64,000 nucleotides of DNA. It comes from Catellatospora sp. IY07-71 (lineage in GTDB: Bacteria > Actinomycetota > Actinomycetes > Mycobacteriales > Micromonosporaceae). The position numbers and the translations under genes are program-made. Within the stretch, counting starts at the first letter, position 1. The number at the start of each line of letters is the position of its first letter. Positions 15,482 to 23,494 of the stretch are shown here, one piece after another. Where the stretch lies: assembly GCF_018326265.1 (NCBI RefSeq), contig NZ_AP023360.1:8057001-8121000 (forward strand), read 5' to 3'. The notes beneath the pieces were generated by a model. The model saw only the letters and a list, made by a program, of their open reading frames with translations. It searched no databases and was not told the DNA's origin.

Positions 15482-15779
15482 CGGTCAGGTCCTCGCCCCG
15501 ATCGAGCGCGTCCCACACGTCGCGGGTGTTATCCACCCGCGGCGCTGCTGGGGCGGTACGGCGCGCATGGTTTCCCGACCGCCGCCAGTACCAGACCGCG
15601 ACCACGCCAGCAGCCACTGCCAGCACCGCCGGCCGCACCCAGGAGACCGACCCTCCGGGGACAATCCACAGCAGCGCCAGCACCGCCAAGCCCGCGACCA
15701 CCGCCATGCGGGTACGCCACACCGCGGCGCGCTTCGCATCGTCGGCGCTCGTCGGAGCGGCCGTGTCGCGGGTGCTCAT
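15462..15779 (-). CDS. Trp-associated membrane protein, C-terminus rebuilt from IS end
   Basis: 105 residues with two hydrophobic helices (about 25-42 and 47-65) and a C-terminal DVWDALDRGEDLT. That ending and the position right after trpE (4-bp overlap) match the actinobacterial Trp-biosynthesis-associated membrane protein family. Family members are usually nearer 180-200 residues with four helices, so this copy looks shortened. The last six codons and the stop (VDISLR) lie inside the IS605-type right end, so the insertion replaced the original 3' end. Function is unknown even in the family, and whether this version still works is unclear. Confidence 0.7.
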   Translation of the reverse strand: MSTRDTAAPTSADDAKRAAVWRTRMAVVAGLAVLALLWIVPGGSVSWVRPAVLAVAAGVVAVWYWRRSGNHARRTAPAAPRVDNTRDVWDALDRGEDLTVDISLR

Positions 15780-17329
15780 CGGGCCGCCTGGAGGGTCTGC
15801 GCGGTGGCGATCGCGGCGAGCACCGCCATCGCCTTGTTCCGGGTCTCCTGCTCCTCGAACGCCGGATCCGAGTCGGCCACCACGCCCGCCCCGGCCTGCA
15901 CGTACGCCGTGCCGCCGCGCAGCAGCGCGGTCCGGATCGCGATCGCCATGTCCAGGTCGCCGCCGAAACCGAAGTAGCCGACGGTGCCGCCGTACAGGCC
16001 GCGCCGGGTCGGCTCCAGCTCCTCGATGATCTCCATCGCGCGCACCTTCGGCGCTCCCGACAGCGTGCCCGCCGGGAACGTCGCGGCCAGCGCGTCCAGC
16101 GCCGTGCAGTCCGCGCGCAGCTCGCCGACCACCGTCGACACGATGTGCATGACGTGGCTGTAGCGCTCCACCATGGCGAACTCCGGCACCTCGATCGTGC
16201 CCGCGCGCGACACCCGGCCCAGGTCGTTGCGGCCCAGGTCGACGAGCATGACGTGCTCGGAGCGCTCCTTCGGGTCGGCGATCAGCTCGGCGGCCAGCGC
16301 GGCGTCGGCCTCCGGCGACTCGCCCCGGGGCCGGGTGCCCGCGATCGGGTGCAGCAGGCCACGGCGTACCCCGTCGTCGCCCTTGGTGATCTTCACGTGC
16401 GCCTCGGGGGACGACCCGACGATGTCGAAGTCGTCGAAGCGCAGCAGGTACATGTACGGGCTCGGGTTGGTCGCGCGCAGCACCCGGTAGATGTCGAGCG
16501 GGTCGGCGTCGGTCTTCGTCTCGAAGCGCTGCGACACCACGATCTGGAAGCAGTCCCCGGCCCGGATCGCCTCCTTGGCCACCTCCACGGCCTTGCCGAA
16601 CTCCCCCGCCGCGGTGCGCGACACCAGCTCCGCGGGCCGCACCCGCTGCACCGTCGAGATCATCGGCGGGGTCGGCCGGGACAGCGCGGTCGTCATCGCG
16701 TCCAGCCGCCCGATCGCGTGATGGTACGCCGCCGCGACCTGCTCCTCGTCAGCCTGCTCGGGCAGCACCGCGTTGGCCACCACGATCGCCTGGCCCAGGA
16801 AGTGGTCCAGCACCACCAGGTCGGTCGCCAGGAACAGCCCCAGCTCCGGCACGTGCAGATCGTCCAGGGCCAGCTGCGGCAGCCGCTCGAACCGGCGCAC
16901 CAGGTCGTACGACAGGAAGCCGACCAGCCCGCCGGTCAGCGGCGGCAGGTCCTCGTCCCCGGCGTCGTCGCCGGTCAGCGCGGCCACGGTGTCCCGCAGC
17001 ACGGCCACCGGGTCACCCGTCACCGGCACGCCGTCCGGCGGGCTGCCCAGCCAGTGCGCCTGCCCGTCCCGCTCGGTCAGGGTGGCCAGACTGCGTACCC
17101 CGATGAACGAGTAGCGCGACCAGGCCGTGCCCGCCGCGCCCGCGCCCTGCTCCGCCGACTCCAGCAGGAACGTGCCCGGACCGCCGGCCAGCTTGCGATA
17201 CACCCCCACCGGCGTCTCCGCGTCGGCCAGCAGCCGGCGGGTCACCGGCACCACCCGGCGGCGCGCGGCGCGCTCACGGAAACCGGCCAGGCCGGGGCTG
17301 ACCGCCCCGCTGCTCGCGGCGTTGCTCAT
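15776..17329 (-). CDS. trpE: Anthranilate synthase component I
   Basis: Forms anthranilate from chorismate, using ammonia from the TrpG subunit (not in the window). 517 residues with an N-terminal regulatory domain and a C-terminal chorismate-binding domain carrying [12 protein letters not shown] and [11 protein letters not shown]. The LLES motif in [10 protein letters not shown] is the tryptophan feedback site, so the enzyme is probably inhibited by tryptophan. The ATG at 17329 overlaps the hisI stop by 4 bp. The downstream membrane protein overlaps its stop in turn, giving a tightly coupled hisI-trpE unit. Confidence 0.96.
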   Translation of the reverse strand: MSNAASSGAVSPGLAGFRERAARRRVVPVTRRLLADAETPVGVYRKLAGGPGTFLLESAEQGAGAAGTAWSRYSFIGVRSLATLTERDGQAHWLGSPPDGVPVTGDPVAVLRDTVAALTGDDAGDEDLPPLTGGLVGFLSYDLVRRFERLPQLALDDLHVPELGLFLATDLVVLDHFLGQAIVVANAVLPEQADEEQVAAAYHHAIGRLDAMTTALSRPTPPMISTVQRVRPAELVSRTAAGEFGKAVEVAKEAIRAGDCFQIVVSQRFETKTDADPLDIYRVLRATNPSPYMYLLRFDDFDIVGSSPEAHVKITKGDDGVRRGLLHPIAGTRPRGESPEADAALAAELIADPKERSEHVMLVDLGRNDLGRVSRAGTIEVPEFAMVERYSHVMHIVSTVVGELRADCTALDALAATFPAGTLSGAPKVRAMEIIEELEPTRRGLYGGTVGYFGFGGDLDMAIAIRTALLRGGTAYVQAGAGVVADSDPAFEEQETRNKAMAVLAAIATAQTLQAAR

Positions 17330-17700
17330 GCCGTCATCTCCTGGCGCTCCGCGGTGATCTCCAGCTCGTCGGTGAAGCAGCTCCGGCTGCCCGTGTGGCA
17401 CGCCGGGCCGACCTGGTCCACGCTCACCAGCAGCGCGTCCCCGTCGCAGTCCAGCGCCACCGAGCGCACGAACTGGTGGTGGCCCGAGGTCGCGCCCTTC
17501 ACCCAGTACTCCCCCCGGCTGCGCGACCAGTACGTCGCCCGGCCCGTGGACAGGGTGCGGCGCAGCGCCTCGTCGTCCATCCAGGCCAGCATCAGCACCT
17601 CACCGGTGTCGAACTGGCGCACCACCGCCGCGACGAGCCCGTCGCGGTCGCGCTTCAGGCGGGCCGCGATGCGCGGATCCAGCTGCTCGGTCCCTGACAC
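17326..17700 (-). CDS. hisI: Phosphoribosyl-AMP cyclohydrolase
   Basis: Third step of histidine synthesis: opens the adenine ring of PR-AMP. The 124-residue protein has the Zn/Mg-binding ring-hydrolase motifs [20 protein letters not shown] and [10 protein letters not shown]. It is the single-function form, so a separate hisE must exist elsewhere. The GTG at 17700 ([12 protein letters not shown]) was chosen because the longer frame upstream runs through palindromic element D1. Confidence 0.95.
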   Translation of the reverse strand: MSGTEQLDPRIAARLKRDRDGLVAAVVRQFDTGEVLMLAWMDDEALRRTLSTGRATYWSRSRGEYWVKGATSGHHQFVRSVALDCDGDALLVSVDQVGPACHTGSRSCFTDELEITAERQEMTA

Positions 17701-17771
17701 ACCGCGAATTCTCCCCCACCCGAGATCACATCGACACGCCGGTGCGGCGGGCGTCTCACCTGTTGCCGCAT

Positions 17772-17846
17772 GATCGCCCGACTTGCCTGGCACCTGTGCG
17801 TATCTTGACCGCGCATACCACTGTCTGCCAGGCAAGTCGAGTGATC
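17772..17846 (+). repeat. Family D palindromic element, copy D1
   Basis: A 75-bp element with inverted ends GATCGCCCGACTTGCC and GGCAAGTCGAGTGATC and the inner block GTGCGTATCTTGACCGC. It lies in the divergent gap between hisI and the acidic-protein gene, an exception to the usual position after stop codons. Confidence 0.8.
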
Positions 17847-17975
17847 GAGGTGGCCCCGGTCACAGTTTCGGCCGCTGGGATGACGCGCGGCCGGGGTGCC
17901 CGGCGGTAGGTTGCCCGCACCTACGCGAGCGCCCGTCGTGGCGCTGTCCCCCATCGCGCGAGAGCCGAGGTTCGT

Positions 17976-19760
17976 ATGACCAACCCCCACTTCGCCCCGC
18001 TGCCGCCACGCATCCCCGCCTTCATCCCGCCCGTGCCCCCGCAGCCCGCGCCGCAGGCGGAGGCCGAGCAGGAGCCCACCCTCCAGCTGAGCCCGCAGGA
18101 GCAGGCCGCCCTGCTGGAGAACACCAGCGAGCTGCCGACCGTCGCCCCACCGGCCGGCACCGACGAACCCGACGCCGAGACCGACGACACCCCTGACTCG
18201 CATGCGGACGACGCCCCCGACGCGCAGGCGGACGACGCGGAGTCCGGCGAAGTGCCCGAGGGCGGGTACGGCGTCGTCGCGGCCGATACCGACCAGGCGC
18301 CCGACGCGCAGGCCGAGGACCCGGCCGACGCGCAGGCCGAAGACCCGGCCGACGCGCAGGTCGAGGACGCGGCCGACCCGGTGGCCGAGGACCCGGCTGA
18401 CGTGGAGGCCGACGAGTCCCTCGACGCGGCGGCCGAGAACGGCCCGGACGCCGAGACCGGCGAGACCGGCGAGACCGGCGAGACCGCGCAGCCCGAGGCC
18501 GAGTCGGACGAGGCCGCCTACGCGGAGAGCTACGAAACGGCGCAGCTCGTGGCTGAGTCGGACGAAGCCGCCGACGCGGAGACCGAAGGGGCCGCGCCGC
18601 TTGAGGCCGAGTCGGACGAAGCCCTCGGCGCGGAGGCGGACGGCGATGACGCGCCCGAGGCGGAGGCGGACGGCGAGGACGTGTATGAGGCCGAGGCCGA
18701 GGCGGACAACGCGCCGGAGGCCGTGGCCGCCGCCGACGCTGACGAGGCGCTCGAGGCTCAGAGCGACGAGACCGATGCTCCCGAAGCGGAAGCCGACGCC
18801 GAGGCGGCTCCCGAGGCCGAGGCCGAGACGGCGGATGAACTCGACGGACAGGCTGACGGCGAGATCACCGCCGAAGCCGCGACCGACGCGGCCGAGGCGT
18901 CCGACGGCGAGGTGGCCGCGCAGGAAAAGGATGAGGTGGACGGGCCGGAGGCGGAGACCGGAAGCGCGTACGCGCCCGAGGCCGAAGCGGACGGCGACGA
19001 GGTGCCGGAAGTGGTTAGCTACGGCGAGGACTCACGCGAGGCGGTGGCCGCGCCGGAGATCGAGGCCGTGAGCGAGCCGGAGGCCGTTGAGGGCGAGGAC
19101 GCGGGCGAGCAGCTCGACGCCGCGGCCGACGAAGTGGACCTCCCGGAAGCCGAGGCGGGCGAAGCTGACGTCCCCGAGGCCGAGGCGGACGAAGCGGACG
19201 TCTCCGAAGCCGAGGCGGCTGTGGACGACACCGCTGACGCAGCGGACACGCCCGAGGCGGAGGCGGAGGCCGAGCACACCGCCGTCGCGGCGAGCGGCCC
19301 GGCGGCCGGGGAGCCGGCCGAGGCCGACGACGAGGTGGTGGACGCGGAGATGGAGCTGGACGCGCCGGCCGGGGGGCCTGGCGTGGACGTGGTGCCGGTG
19401 GCTGCCGCGGCCGGGGAGCCCGTGGAGGAGCGGGAGCTCGCGCTGGTCGCACCGGCCGCGACCGCGCTGCGGCCGGGGGACGTGGCCGAGAACCCCATCG
19501 CGGTATGGGAGCCGGCGCAGGCGCAGCGTTTCCGGGAGGCGTGGCGCGAGGTGCAGTCCCGGTTCGTCGACGAGCCGGAGGCGGCGCTGAACGACGCGCA
19601 CGAACTGGTCAACGAGGCGGTGGCGGCGCTGGCCGCCTCGCTGCTGGCCGAGCAGGGCGACGTCGACCCGCGCCGGGGCACGGCGACGCCGGACACCGAG
19701 GCGATGCGGATCGCGATGCGCGGCTACAAGAACTTCCTCGACCGCGTACTGGCTCTCTGA
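17976..19760 (+). CDS. Very acidic, Ala/Glu/Asp-repeat protein with conserved C-terminal domain
   Basis: Not a family I can name. 594 residues in three parts: a Pro-rich start (1-60); a long low-complexity tract (about 60-430) of degenerate units such as PEAEADEAD, EDPADAQA and ETGETGETGETA, extremely rich in Ala, Glu and Asp with almost no Lys or Arg; and a folded-looking C-terminus (about 490-594, RFREAWREVQSRFVDEPEAAL...) with amphipathic helices. There is no signal peptide or membrane helix. The acidic tract should be disordered and could bind cations or basic partners, which is inference. Tandem in-frame duplications (ETG x3, EDPADAQ x2) suggest expansion by slippage. It is transcribed alone and followed by a strong hairpin. 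Confidence 0.8.
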   Translation: MTNPHFAPLPPRIPAFIPPVPPQPAPQAEAEQEPTLQLSPQEQAALLENTSELPTVAPPAGTDEPDAETDDTPDSHADDAPDAQADDAESGEVPEGGYGVVAADTDQAPDAQAEDPADAQAEDPADAQVEDAADPVAEDPADVEADESLDAAAENGPDAETGETGETGETAQPEAESDEAAYAESYETAQLVAESDEAADAETEGAAPLEAESDEALGAEADGDDAPEAEADGEDVYEAEAEADNAPEAVAAADADEALEAQSDETDAPEAEADAEAAPEAEAETADELDGQADGEITAEAATDAAEASDGEVAAQEKDEVDGPEAETGSAYAPEAEADGDEVPEVVSYGEDSREAVAAPEIEAVSEPEAVEGEDAGEQLDAAADEVDLPEAEAGEADVPEAEADEADVSEAEAAVDDTADAADTPEAEAEAEHTAVAASGPAAGEPAEADDEVVDAEMELDAPAGGPGVDVVPVAAAAGEPVEERELALVAPAATALRPGDVAENPIAVWEPAQAQRFREAWREVQSRFVDEPEAALNDAHELVNEAVAALAASLLAEQGDVDPRRGTATPDTEAMRIAMRGYKNFLDRVLAL

Positions 19761-19764
19761 AACA

Positions 19765-19810
19765 CGGTGCCCGCCGCGCGTTCCGCTGCCGGGGCGCGCG
19801 GCGGCGCCGT
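19765..19810 (+). terminator. Hairpin after the acidic-protein gene
   Basis: A nearly perfect 16-bp stem (ACGGTGCCCGCCGCGCG paired with CGCGCGGCGGCGCCGT) starts 4 bp after the stop codon. Only a short T run follows. Confidence 0.55.
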
Positions 19811-19881
19811 TTCCGGGCCCCGCCGCACCCGAAGGTGCAATTCAGACCTTCCCGGCGCAGCAGCGTTGTTGGCCGCGCGGT

Positions 19882-19942
19882 GATCGCGAGTTCGTGTCCA
19901 AACCTGCAGTCAGGCCGCAGTTATTGACACGAGACAGCGATC
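19882..19942 (+). repeat. Family B palindromic element, copy B3
   Basis: A 61-bp copy with ends GATCGCGAGTTCGTGTC and GACACGAGACAGCGATC. It is the most diverged core of the six and lies between the acidic-protein gene and the promoter of the ABC exporter operon. Confidence 0.8.
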
Positions 19943-19963
19943 TTGCCCCCGAACAAACGCCAC

Positions 19964-20016
19964 TTGACCACCGCCGGGGCCGCCCTTAACTTGTATTTCA
20001 TCAGTGTTGAATTACA
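19964..20016 (+). promoter_or_regulatory. ABC exporter promoter with TetR-type operator
   Basis: TTGACC (19964-19969) and TAACTT (19987-19992) fit -35 and -10 hexamers with 17-bp spacing. They are followed by an imperfect palindrome TGTATTTCA-N7-TGAATTACA (19992-20016; 8 of 9 positions match). The palindrome covers the probable start of transcription, 12 bp before the first ATG. The TetR gene at the end of the same operon is the natural candidate to bind it. This is inferred from sequence only. Confidence 0.55.
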
Positions 20017-20028
20017 GGGAGGACGCCC

Positions 20029-20790
20029 ATGGCATCCGCGATCGAGGTCGCCGACCTCGTCGTACACCGGGGGGCCAGGCCGGTGCTGCACGGCCTGAGC
20101 TGCACGATCCCGGAGGGCAGCGTGACCGGCCTGCTCGGGCCGTCGGGCAGCGGCAAGACGACGCTGATGCGCGCGATCGTCGGCGTGCAGGTGGTCAAGT
20201 CGGGCACGGTGACCGTGCTCGGCCGCCCGGCCGGCGACGCGCACCTGCGCAAACAGATCGGCTACCTCACCCAGGCCCCCAGCGTGTACGCCGACCTGAC
20301 CGTCCGCGAGAACGCCCGCTACTTCGCCGCGCTCTACGGGCTGGGCGCGTCCGACGCCGACGCGGCCGTACGCGATGTGGGGCTGGCCGAGGCCGCGGGG
20401 CAGCTGGTCGGGAACCTGTCCGGCGGGCAGCGCAGCCGGGCGTCACTGGCGTGCGCGGTGGTCGGGCGGCCGAAGGTGCTGATCCTGGACGAGCCCACGG
20501 TCGGCCAGGACCCGGTGCTGCGCGACGAGCTGTGGGCGCAGTTCCGCGGCATGGCGCAGGCCGGTTCGACGCTGGTGGTGTCGAGCCACGTGATGGACGA
20601 GGCGAACCGGTGCGACCGGCTGCTGCTGATCCGCGAGGGCGCGCTGATCGCCGACGACACCCCCGCCGCGGTCAAGGCCGCCGCCGGCACGGACGACCTG
20701 GACCAGGCCTTCCTCACCCTGATCCGGCGCCAGGAGCCGGCCGTGCCCGGCCCGCGCGCCGGCGAGTCCGCGAGCGAGGTCCCGGCATGA
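20029..20790 (+). CDS. ABC exporter ATP-binding protein
   Basis: 253-residue nucleotide-binding subunit. Walker A is GPSGSGKTT (about 38-46), the signature is NLSGGQRSR, Walker B is VLILDEPTVGQDP and the switch His is in SSHVMDEA. The form is that of ABC-2/DrrA-type exporters, which move drugs or lipids out of the cell with a separate permease. Its stop overlaps the start of the permease gene (ATGA). It is the first gene of a three-gene operon ending in a TetR regulator. Confidence 0.92.
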   Translation: MASAIEVADLVVHRGARPVLHGLSCTIPEGSVTGLLGPSGSGKTTLMRAIVGVQVVKSGTVTVLGRPAGDAHLRKQIGYLTQAPSVYADLTVRENARYFAALYGLGASDADAAVRDVGLAEAAGQLVGNLSGGQRSRASLACAVVGRPKVLILDEPTVGQDPVLRDELWAQFRGMAQAGSTLVVSSHVMDEANRCDRLLLIREGALIADDTPAAVKAAAGTDDLDQAFLTLIRRQEPAVPGPRAGESASEVPA

Positions 20791-21515
20791 TCCTGCTGCA
20801 CACCACGGGCCGCATCCTGCGCCAGCTGCGCCACGACCGGCGCACCGTGGCGATGCTGGTGGCGGTGCCGACGCTGCTGCTCACCCTGCTGTACTTCATG
20901 TACGAGGAGGAGGAGTTCGTCTTCGACCGGATCGCCCTGATCATGCTGGGCGTCTTCCCGTTCATCATCATGTTCCTGATCACCAGCATCGCGATGCAGC
21001 GTGAGCGCACCACCGGCACGCTGGAGCGCCTGCTGACCACGCCGCTGCGCAAGACCGACCTGCTGTTCGGGTACGGCCTGGCGTTCGGGGTGGCAGCGGC
21101 GGTGCAGGCGTCGCTGGCCGCCGCGCTGGCGTACCTGCTGCTCGATCTGGACACCCGGGGCGGCGCGGGCTACGTCATCATGATCGCCGTCGCGAACGCC
21201 GTGCTGGGCATGGCGCTGGGCCTGCTGGCCAGCGCGTTTGCCAAGACGGAGTTCCAGGCGGTGCAGTTCATGCCGGTGCTGGCGGTGCCGCAGCTGCTGC
21301 TGTGCGGGCTGTTCGTGCCGCGCGAGCTGATGGCGGGCTGGCTGCAGGCGGTCAGCGACGTCATGCCGCTGACGTATGCCGTGGAGGCGCTGCAGGAGGT
21401 CGGCACGCACGCCGAGCCGACCGGCACCATGTGGCGCGACTTCGCGATCGTCGCCGGGGCGGTGGTGGTCGCGCTGGCCGCCGCGGCGGGCACGCTGCGC
21501 CGGCGTACCCCCTGA
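20787..21515 (+). CDS. ABC-2 type exporter permease
   Basis: 242 residues with six hydrophobic segments and the ABC-2 pattern RTTGTLERLLTTPLRKTDLLFGY between helices 2 and 3. It pairs with the ATPase just upstream to form the membrane channel. The C-terminal PLTYAVEALQEV stretch is typical of DrrB/YadH-like permeases. The substrate is unknown; multidrug or toxic-metabolite export under TetR control is the usual role. The start is fixed by the 4-bp overlap. Confidence 0.9.
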   Translation: MILLHTTGRILRQLRHDRRTVAMLVAVPTLLLTLLYFMYEEEEFVFDRIALIMLGVFPFIIMFLITSIAMQRERTTGTLERLLTTPLRKTDLLFGYGLAFGVAAAVQASLAAALAYLLLDLDTRGGAGYVIMIAVANAVLGMALGLLASAFAKTEFQAVQFMPVLAVPQLLLCGLFVPRELMAGWLQAVSDVMPLTYAVEALQEVGTHAEPTGTMWRDFAIVAGAVVVALAAAAGTLRRRTP

Positions 21516-21624
21516 TCGGCTGAGACGGTCCGGTCCGGGAGAATCGTCGGGACGGACCTGTCCGTGCGCCGGCCGGGCCACGCCAGTGGCCCGCCGGCGC
21601 ACGAGCCGCGGGAAGGACCAGAGG

Positions 21625-22239
21625 ATGCGCATCCGCACCGGGCGCCGGCCGGGCAACCCCGACACCCGTGAGGCCATCGTGGCCGCGGCGCGGCGGCTGT
21701 TCGTGGAGAAGGGCTTCGACGCGGCGACGATGCGCGCCATCGCGGCCGAGGCGCAGGTCGACCCGGCCCTGGTGCACCACTACTTCGGGACGAAGGAGCA
21801 GCTCTTCGTCACGGTCATGCAGTTCCCGATGGCCCCGTCCGAGATGATCGGCGAGGTCACCGCGGGCGGGGCCGAACAGGCGGGAATGCGGCTGGTACGC
21901 CTGTTCGTGACGATCTGGGACTCGCCGGTGGGCGCGATCGGCGCGTCGGTGATCCGCACCGCGATGAGCAACGACCTCAGCATGAAGCTGCTGCGCGAGT
22001 TCCTGAACACGCAGATCCTGCGCCGGGTGGTCGCCGACCTGGGGCTCGACCCGGCGCAGGCGCCGCTGCGCGCGTCGCTGGTGGCCAGCCAGATCGCCGG
22101 GCTGGCCATGATGCGCTACATCATGAAGCTCGAGCCGCTGGCCTCGCTGCCGCCCGAGCAGGTCGTCGCCGCGGTCGGCCCGACCCTGCAGCGTTACATC
22201 ACCGGCGAGCTCGACGGCTCCGGCTCGGCGGCGGCGTAG
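21625..22239 (+). CDS. TetR-family transcriptional regulator
   Basis: 204 residues. The N-terminal helix-turn-helix (about 14-60) reads TREAIVAAARRLFVEKGFDA then MRAIAAEAQVDPALVHHYF. The C-terminal domain resembles the TetR_C class of actinobacterial drug-efflux repressors. Its start has GGAAGGACCAGAGG upstream. Most likely it represses its own operon through the palindrome at 19992-20016 until a ligand binds. Its 3' end overlaps the convergent DUF2470 gene by 46 bp, so the two transcripts could form antisense duplex. Confidence 0.9.
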   Translation: MRIRTGRRPGNPDTREAIVAAARRLFVEKGFDAATMRAIAAEAQVDPALVHHYFGTKEQLFVTVMQFPMAPSEMIGEVTAGGAEQAGMRLVRLFVTIWDSPVGAIGASVIRTAMSNDLSMKLLREFLNTQILRRVVADLGLDPAQAPLRASLVASQIAGLAMMRYIMKLEPLASLPPEQVVAAVGPTLQRYITGELDGSGSAAA

Positions 22240-22658
22240 TCGTCCACGTCGACCTCGGCGAGGTGCCCGGCGGGGCACTCCAGCCGCACCTCGGCCACGT
22301 CCATGCGGTAGAGCCGGAAGCCGCGGCCCACGTCGAGCAGGTCGCTGACCGGGTTGGCCGCGGCGAACTCCAGCGCGGCGGCCCTGGCCTCGATGTCCTC
22401 CAGCGCGGTGGCCCAGCCGGAGATCCATACCCGGGCACCGCGCGCCTCGCCGACGGCGAGCACCACCGCGGTGTCGTCGCCCTCGCGCGGGCGTAGCGCG
22501 GTGTCCAGCCGGCCGCCCTCGCGGCACAGCAGCAGCGGCCGTCCTGCCTGGTCGGTCGCGTGGCGCACCCGGTACGGGCTGGAGTGGTACGGGACCTGCG
22601 CGACACCGGGCAGGCGGCCCGCGGCAAGGGTCCGGGCGATCTGGGCGGGGTGCGGCAC
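22194..22658 (-). CDS. DUF2470-domain protein, iron-regulated, heme-utilisation-like
   Basis: 154 residues. The C-terminal half ([20 protein letters not shown], then [19 protein letters not shown] and a DDYAAAEP ending) matches the DUF2470 domain that follows the FMN-binding split barrel in HugZ-like heme-degrading proteins. The N-terminal half resembles a reduced split barrel. The GTG at 22658 was chosen because the longer frame runs through the IdeR boxes and the divergent gene. Two IdeR/DtxR boxes directly upstream imply repression when iron is plentiful, consistent with a job in iron or heme acquisition. Confidence 0.75.
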   Translation of the reverse strand: MPHPAQIARTLAAGRLPGVAQVPYHSSPYRVRHATDQAGRPLLLCREGGRLDTALRPREGDDTAVVLAVGEARGARVWISGWATALEDIEARAAALEFAAANPVSDLLDVGRGFRLYRMDVAEVRLECPAGHLAEVDVDDYAAAEPEPSSSPVM

Positions 22659-22675
22659 GGCATACCTCCAACGTC

Positions 22676-22711
22676 GGTTAGGCTTACCTTCGTTAGGTGA
22701 GCCTAACCTAT
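22676..22711. promoter_or_regulatory. Two adjacent IdeR/DtxR iron boxes
   Basis: TTAGGTGAGCCTAACCTAT (22693-22711) matches the 19-bp DtxR/IdeR consensus at nearly every position. On the opposite strand AAGGTAAGCCTAACC (22690-22676) forms a second site immediately beside it. They sit between the divergent DUF2470 and S4 genes, 27 bp from the S4 start, so both genes are probably repressed by iron-loaded IdeR. Confidence 0.85.
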
Positions 22712-22737
22712 TACCGTTGGACGTTGGAGGCACCCTC

Positions 22738-23346
22738 GTGAACCAAGCGCGGCCCAAGGCGAAGCTGTCCCGGGCGCTCGGCATCCCGCTGACCCGCAAG
22801 TGCGTCAAGTACTTCGAGCGCCGGCCCTTCCCGCCGGGCGTGCACGGCCGCGCCCGCAAGAAGCCCTCCGACTACCAGGTCCGGCTGCTGGAGAAGCAGC
22901 GCCTGCGCCACCAGTACTTCATCAGCGAGACCCAGCTGCGCAACCAGTTCGACAAGGCCGCGCGCGGCGCGGGCAAGACCGGCGAGAGCCTGCTCATCGC
23001 CCTGGAGTGCCGCCTCGACGCGCTGGTGCTGCGGGCCGGTTTCGCCCGCACGATCTACCAGGCCCGCCAAGCCGTCGCCCACGGCCACATCGCCGTCGAC
23101 GGCCAGAAGGTCGACCGCCCGTCCTACCGCGTCAAGCCCTGGCAGACCATCACCGTCCGCGAGCGCAGCCGCACCAAGCCCCCGTTCCAGATCGCCGCCG
23201 CCGGCGCGCACGCCGACGGCCCCACGGCCCCCTACCTCGAGGTCAGCCTGGCAGACCTCCGCGCCACCCTCACCCGCGAGCCGCTCCGCGCCGAGATCCC
23301 GGCGATCTGCGACGAACAGCTCGTAGTCGAGTTCTACTCCCGCTGA
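22738..23346 (+). CDS. rpsD: Ribosomal protein S4 (stand-alone, iron-box controlled)
   Basis: 202 residues. It binds 16S rRNA early in 30S assembly. S4 core sequences are clear: [17 protein letters not shown] (N-terminal domain) and the S4 RNA-binding domain [20 protein letters not shown]. The zinc-binding cysteine cluster of some S4 proteins is missing (only a lone Cys before VKYFERR). It resembles the stand-alone S4 of Streptomyces rather than the copy in the alpha operon. The GTG start has a GGAGG site. Control by IdeR boxes is unusual for a ribosomal protein and suggests a specialised paralogue made in iron starvation. Whether a second rpsD exists cannot be seen here. Confidence 0.92.
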   Translation: MNQARPKAKLSRALGIPLTRKCVKYFERRPFPPGVHGRARKKPSDYQVRLLEKQRLRHQYFISETQLRNQFDKAARGAGKTGESLLIALECRLDALVLRAGFARTIYQARQAVAHGHIAVDGQKVDRPSYRVKPWQTITVRERSRTKPPFQIAAAGAHADGPTAPYLEVSLADLRATLTREPLRAEIPAICDEQLVVEFYSR

Positions 23347-23381
23347 CCCCACACCCCGCCGGGCCGCGCCAAGATCGCGTC

Positions 23382-23448
23382 GATCTTGCGTGAAGTGTTG
23401 GGGATATGTCCTATATGGGCGTGTCGCACCCACAGTTCACGCAAGATC
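23382..23448 (+). repeat. Family C palindromic element, copy C2
   Basis: A 67-bp copy, 35 bp after the rpsD stop in a convergent gap. The ends are GATCTTGCGTGAA and TTCACGCAAGATC, with GGGCGTGTCGCACCCACAG in the right half. Confidence 0.85.
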
Positions 23449-23494
23449 GACGCACCGCACCGCACCGCAGCGCGCCGCGCCACGGCGGGCGGGG

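Noticed and set aside
17326-17835. Longer hisI start at 17835
   Set aside because: The extra 45 residues are encoded by palindromic element D1 and do not belong to the HisI family; GTG 17700 fits.
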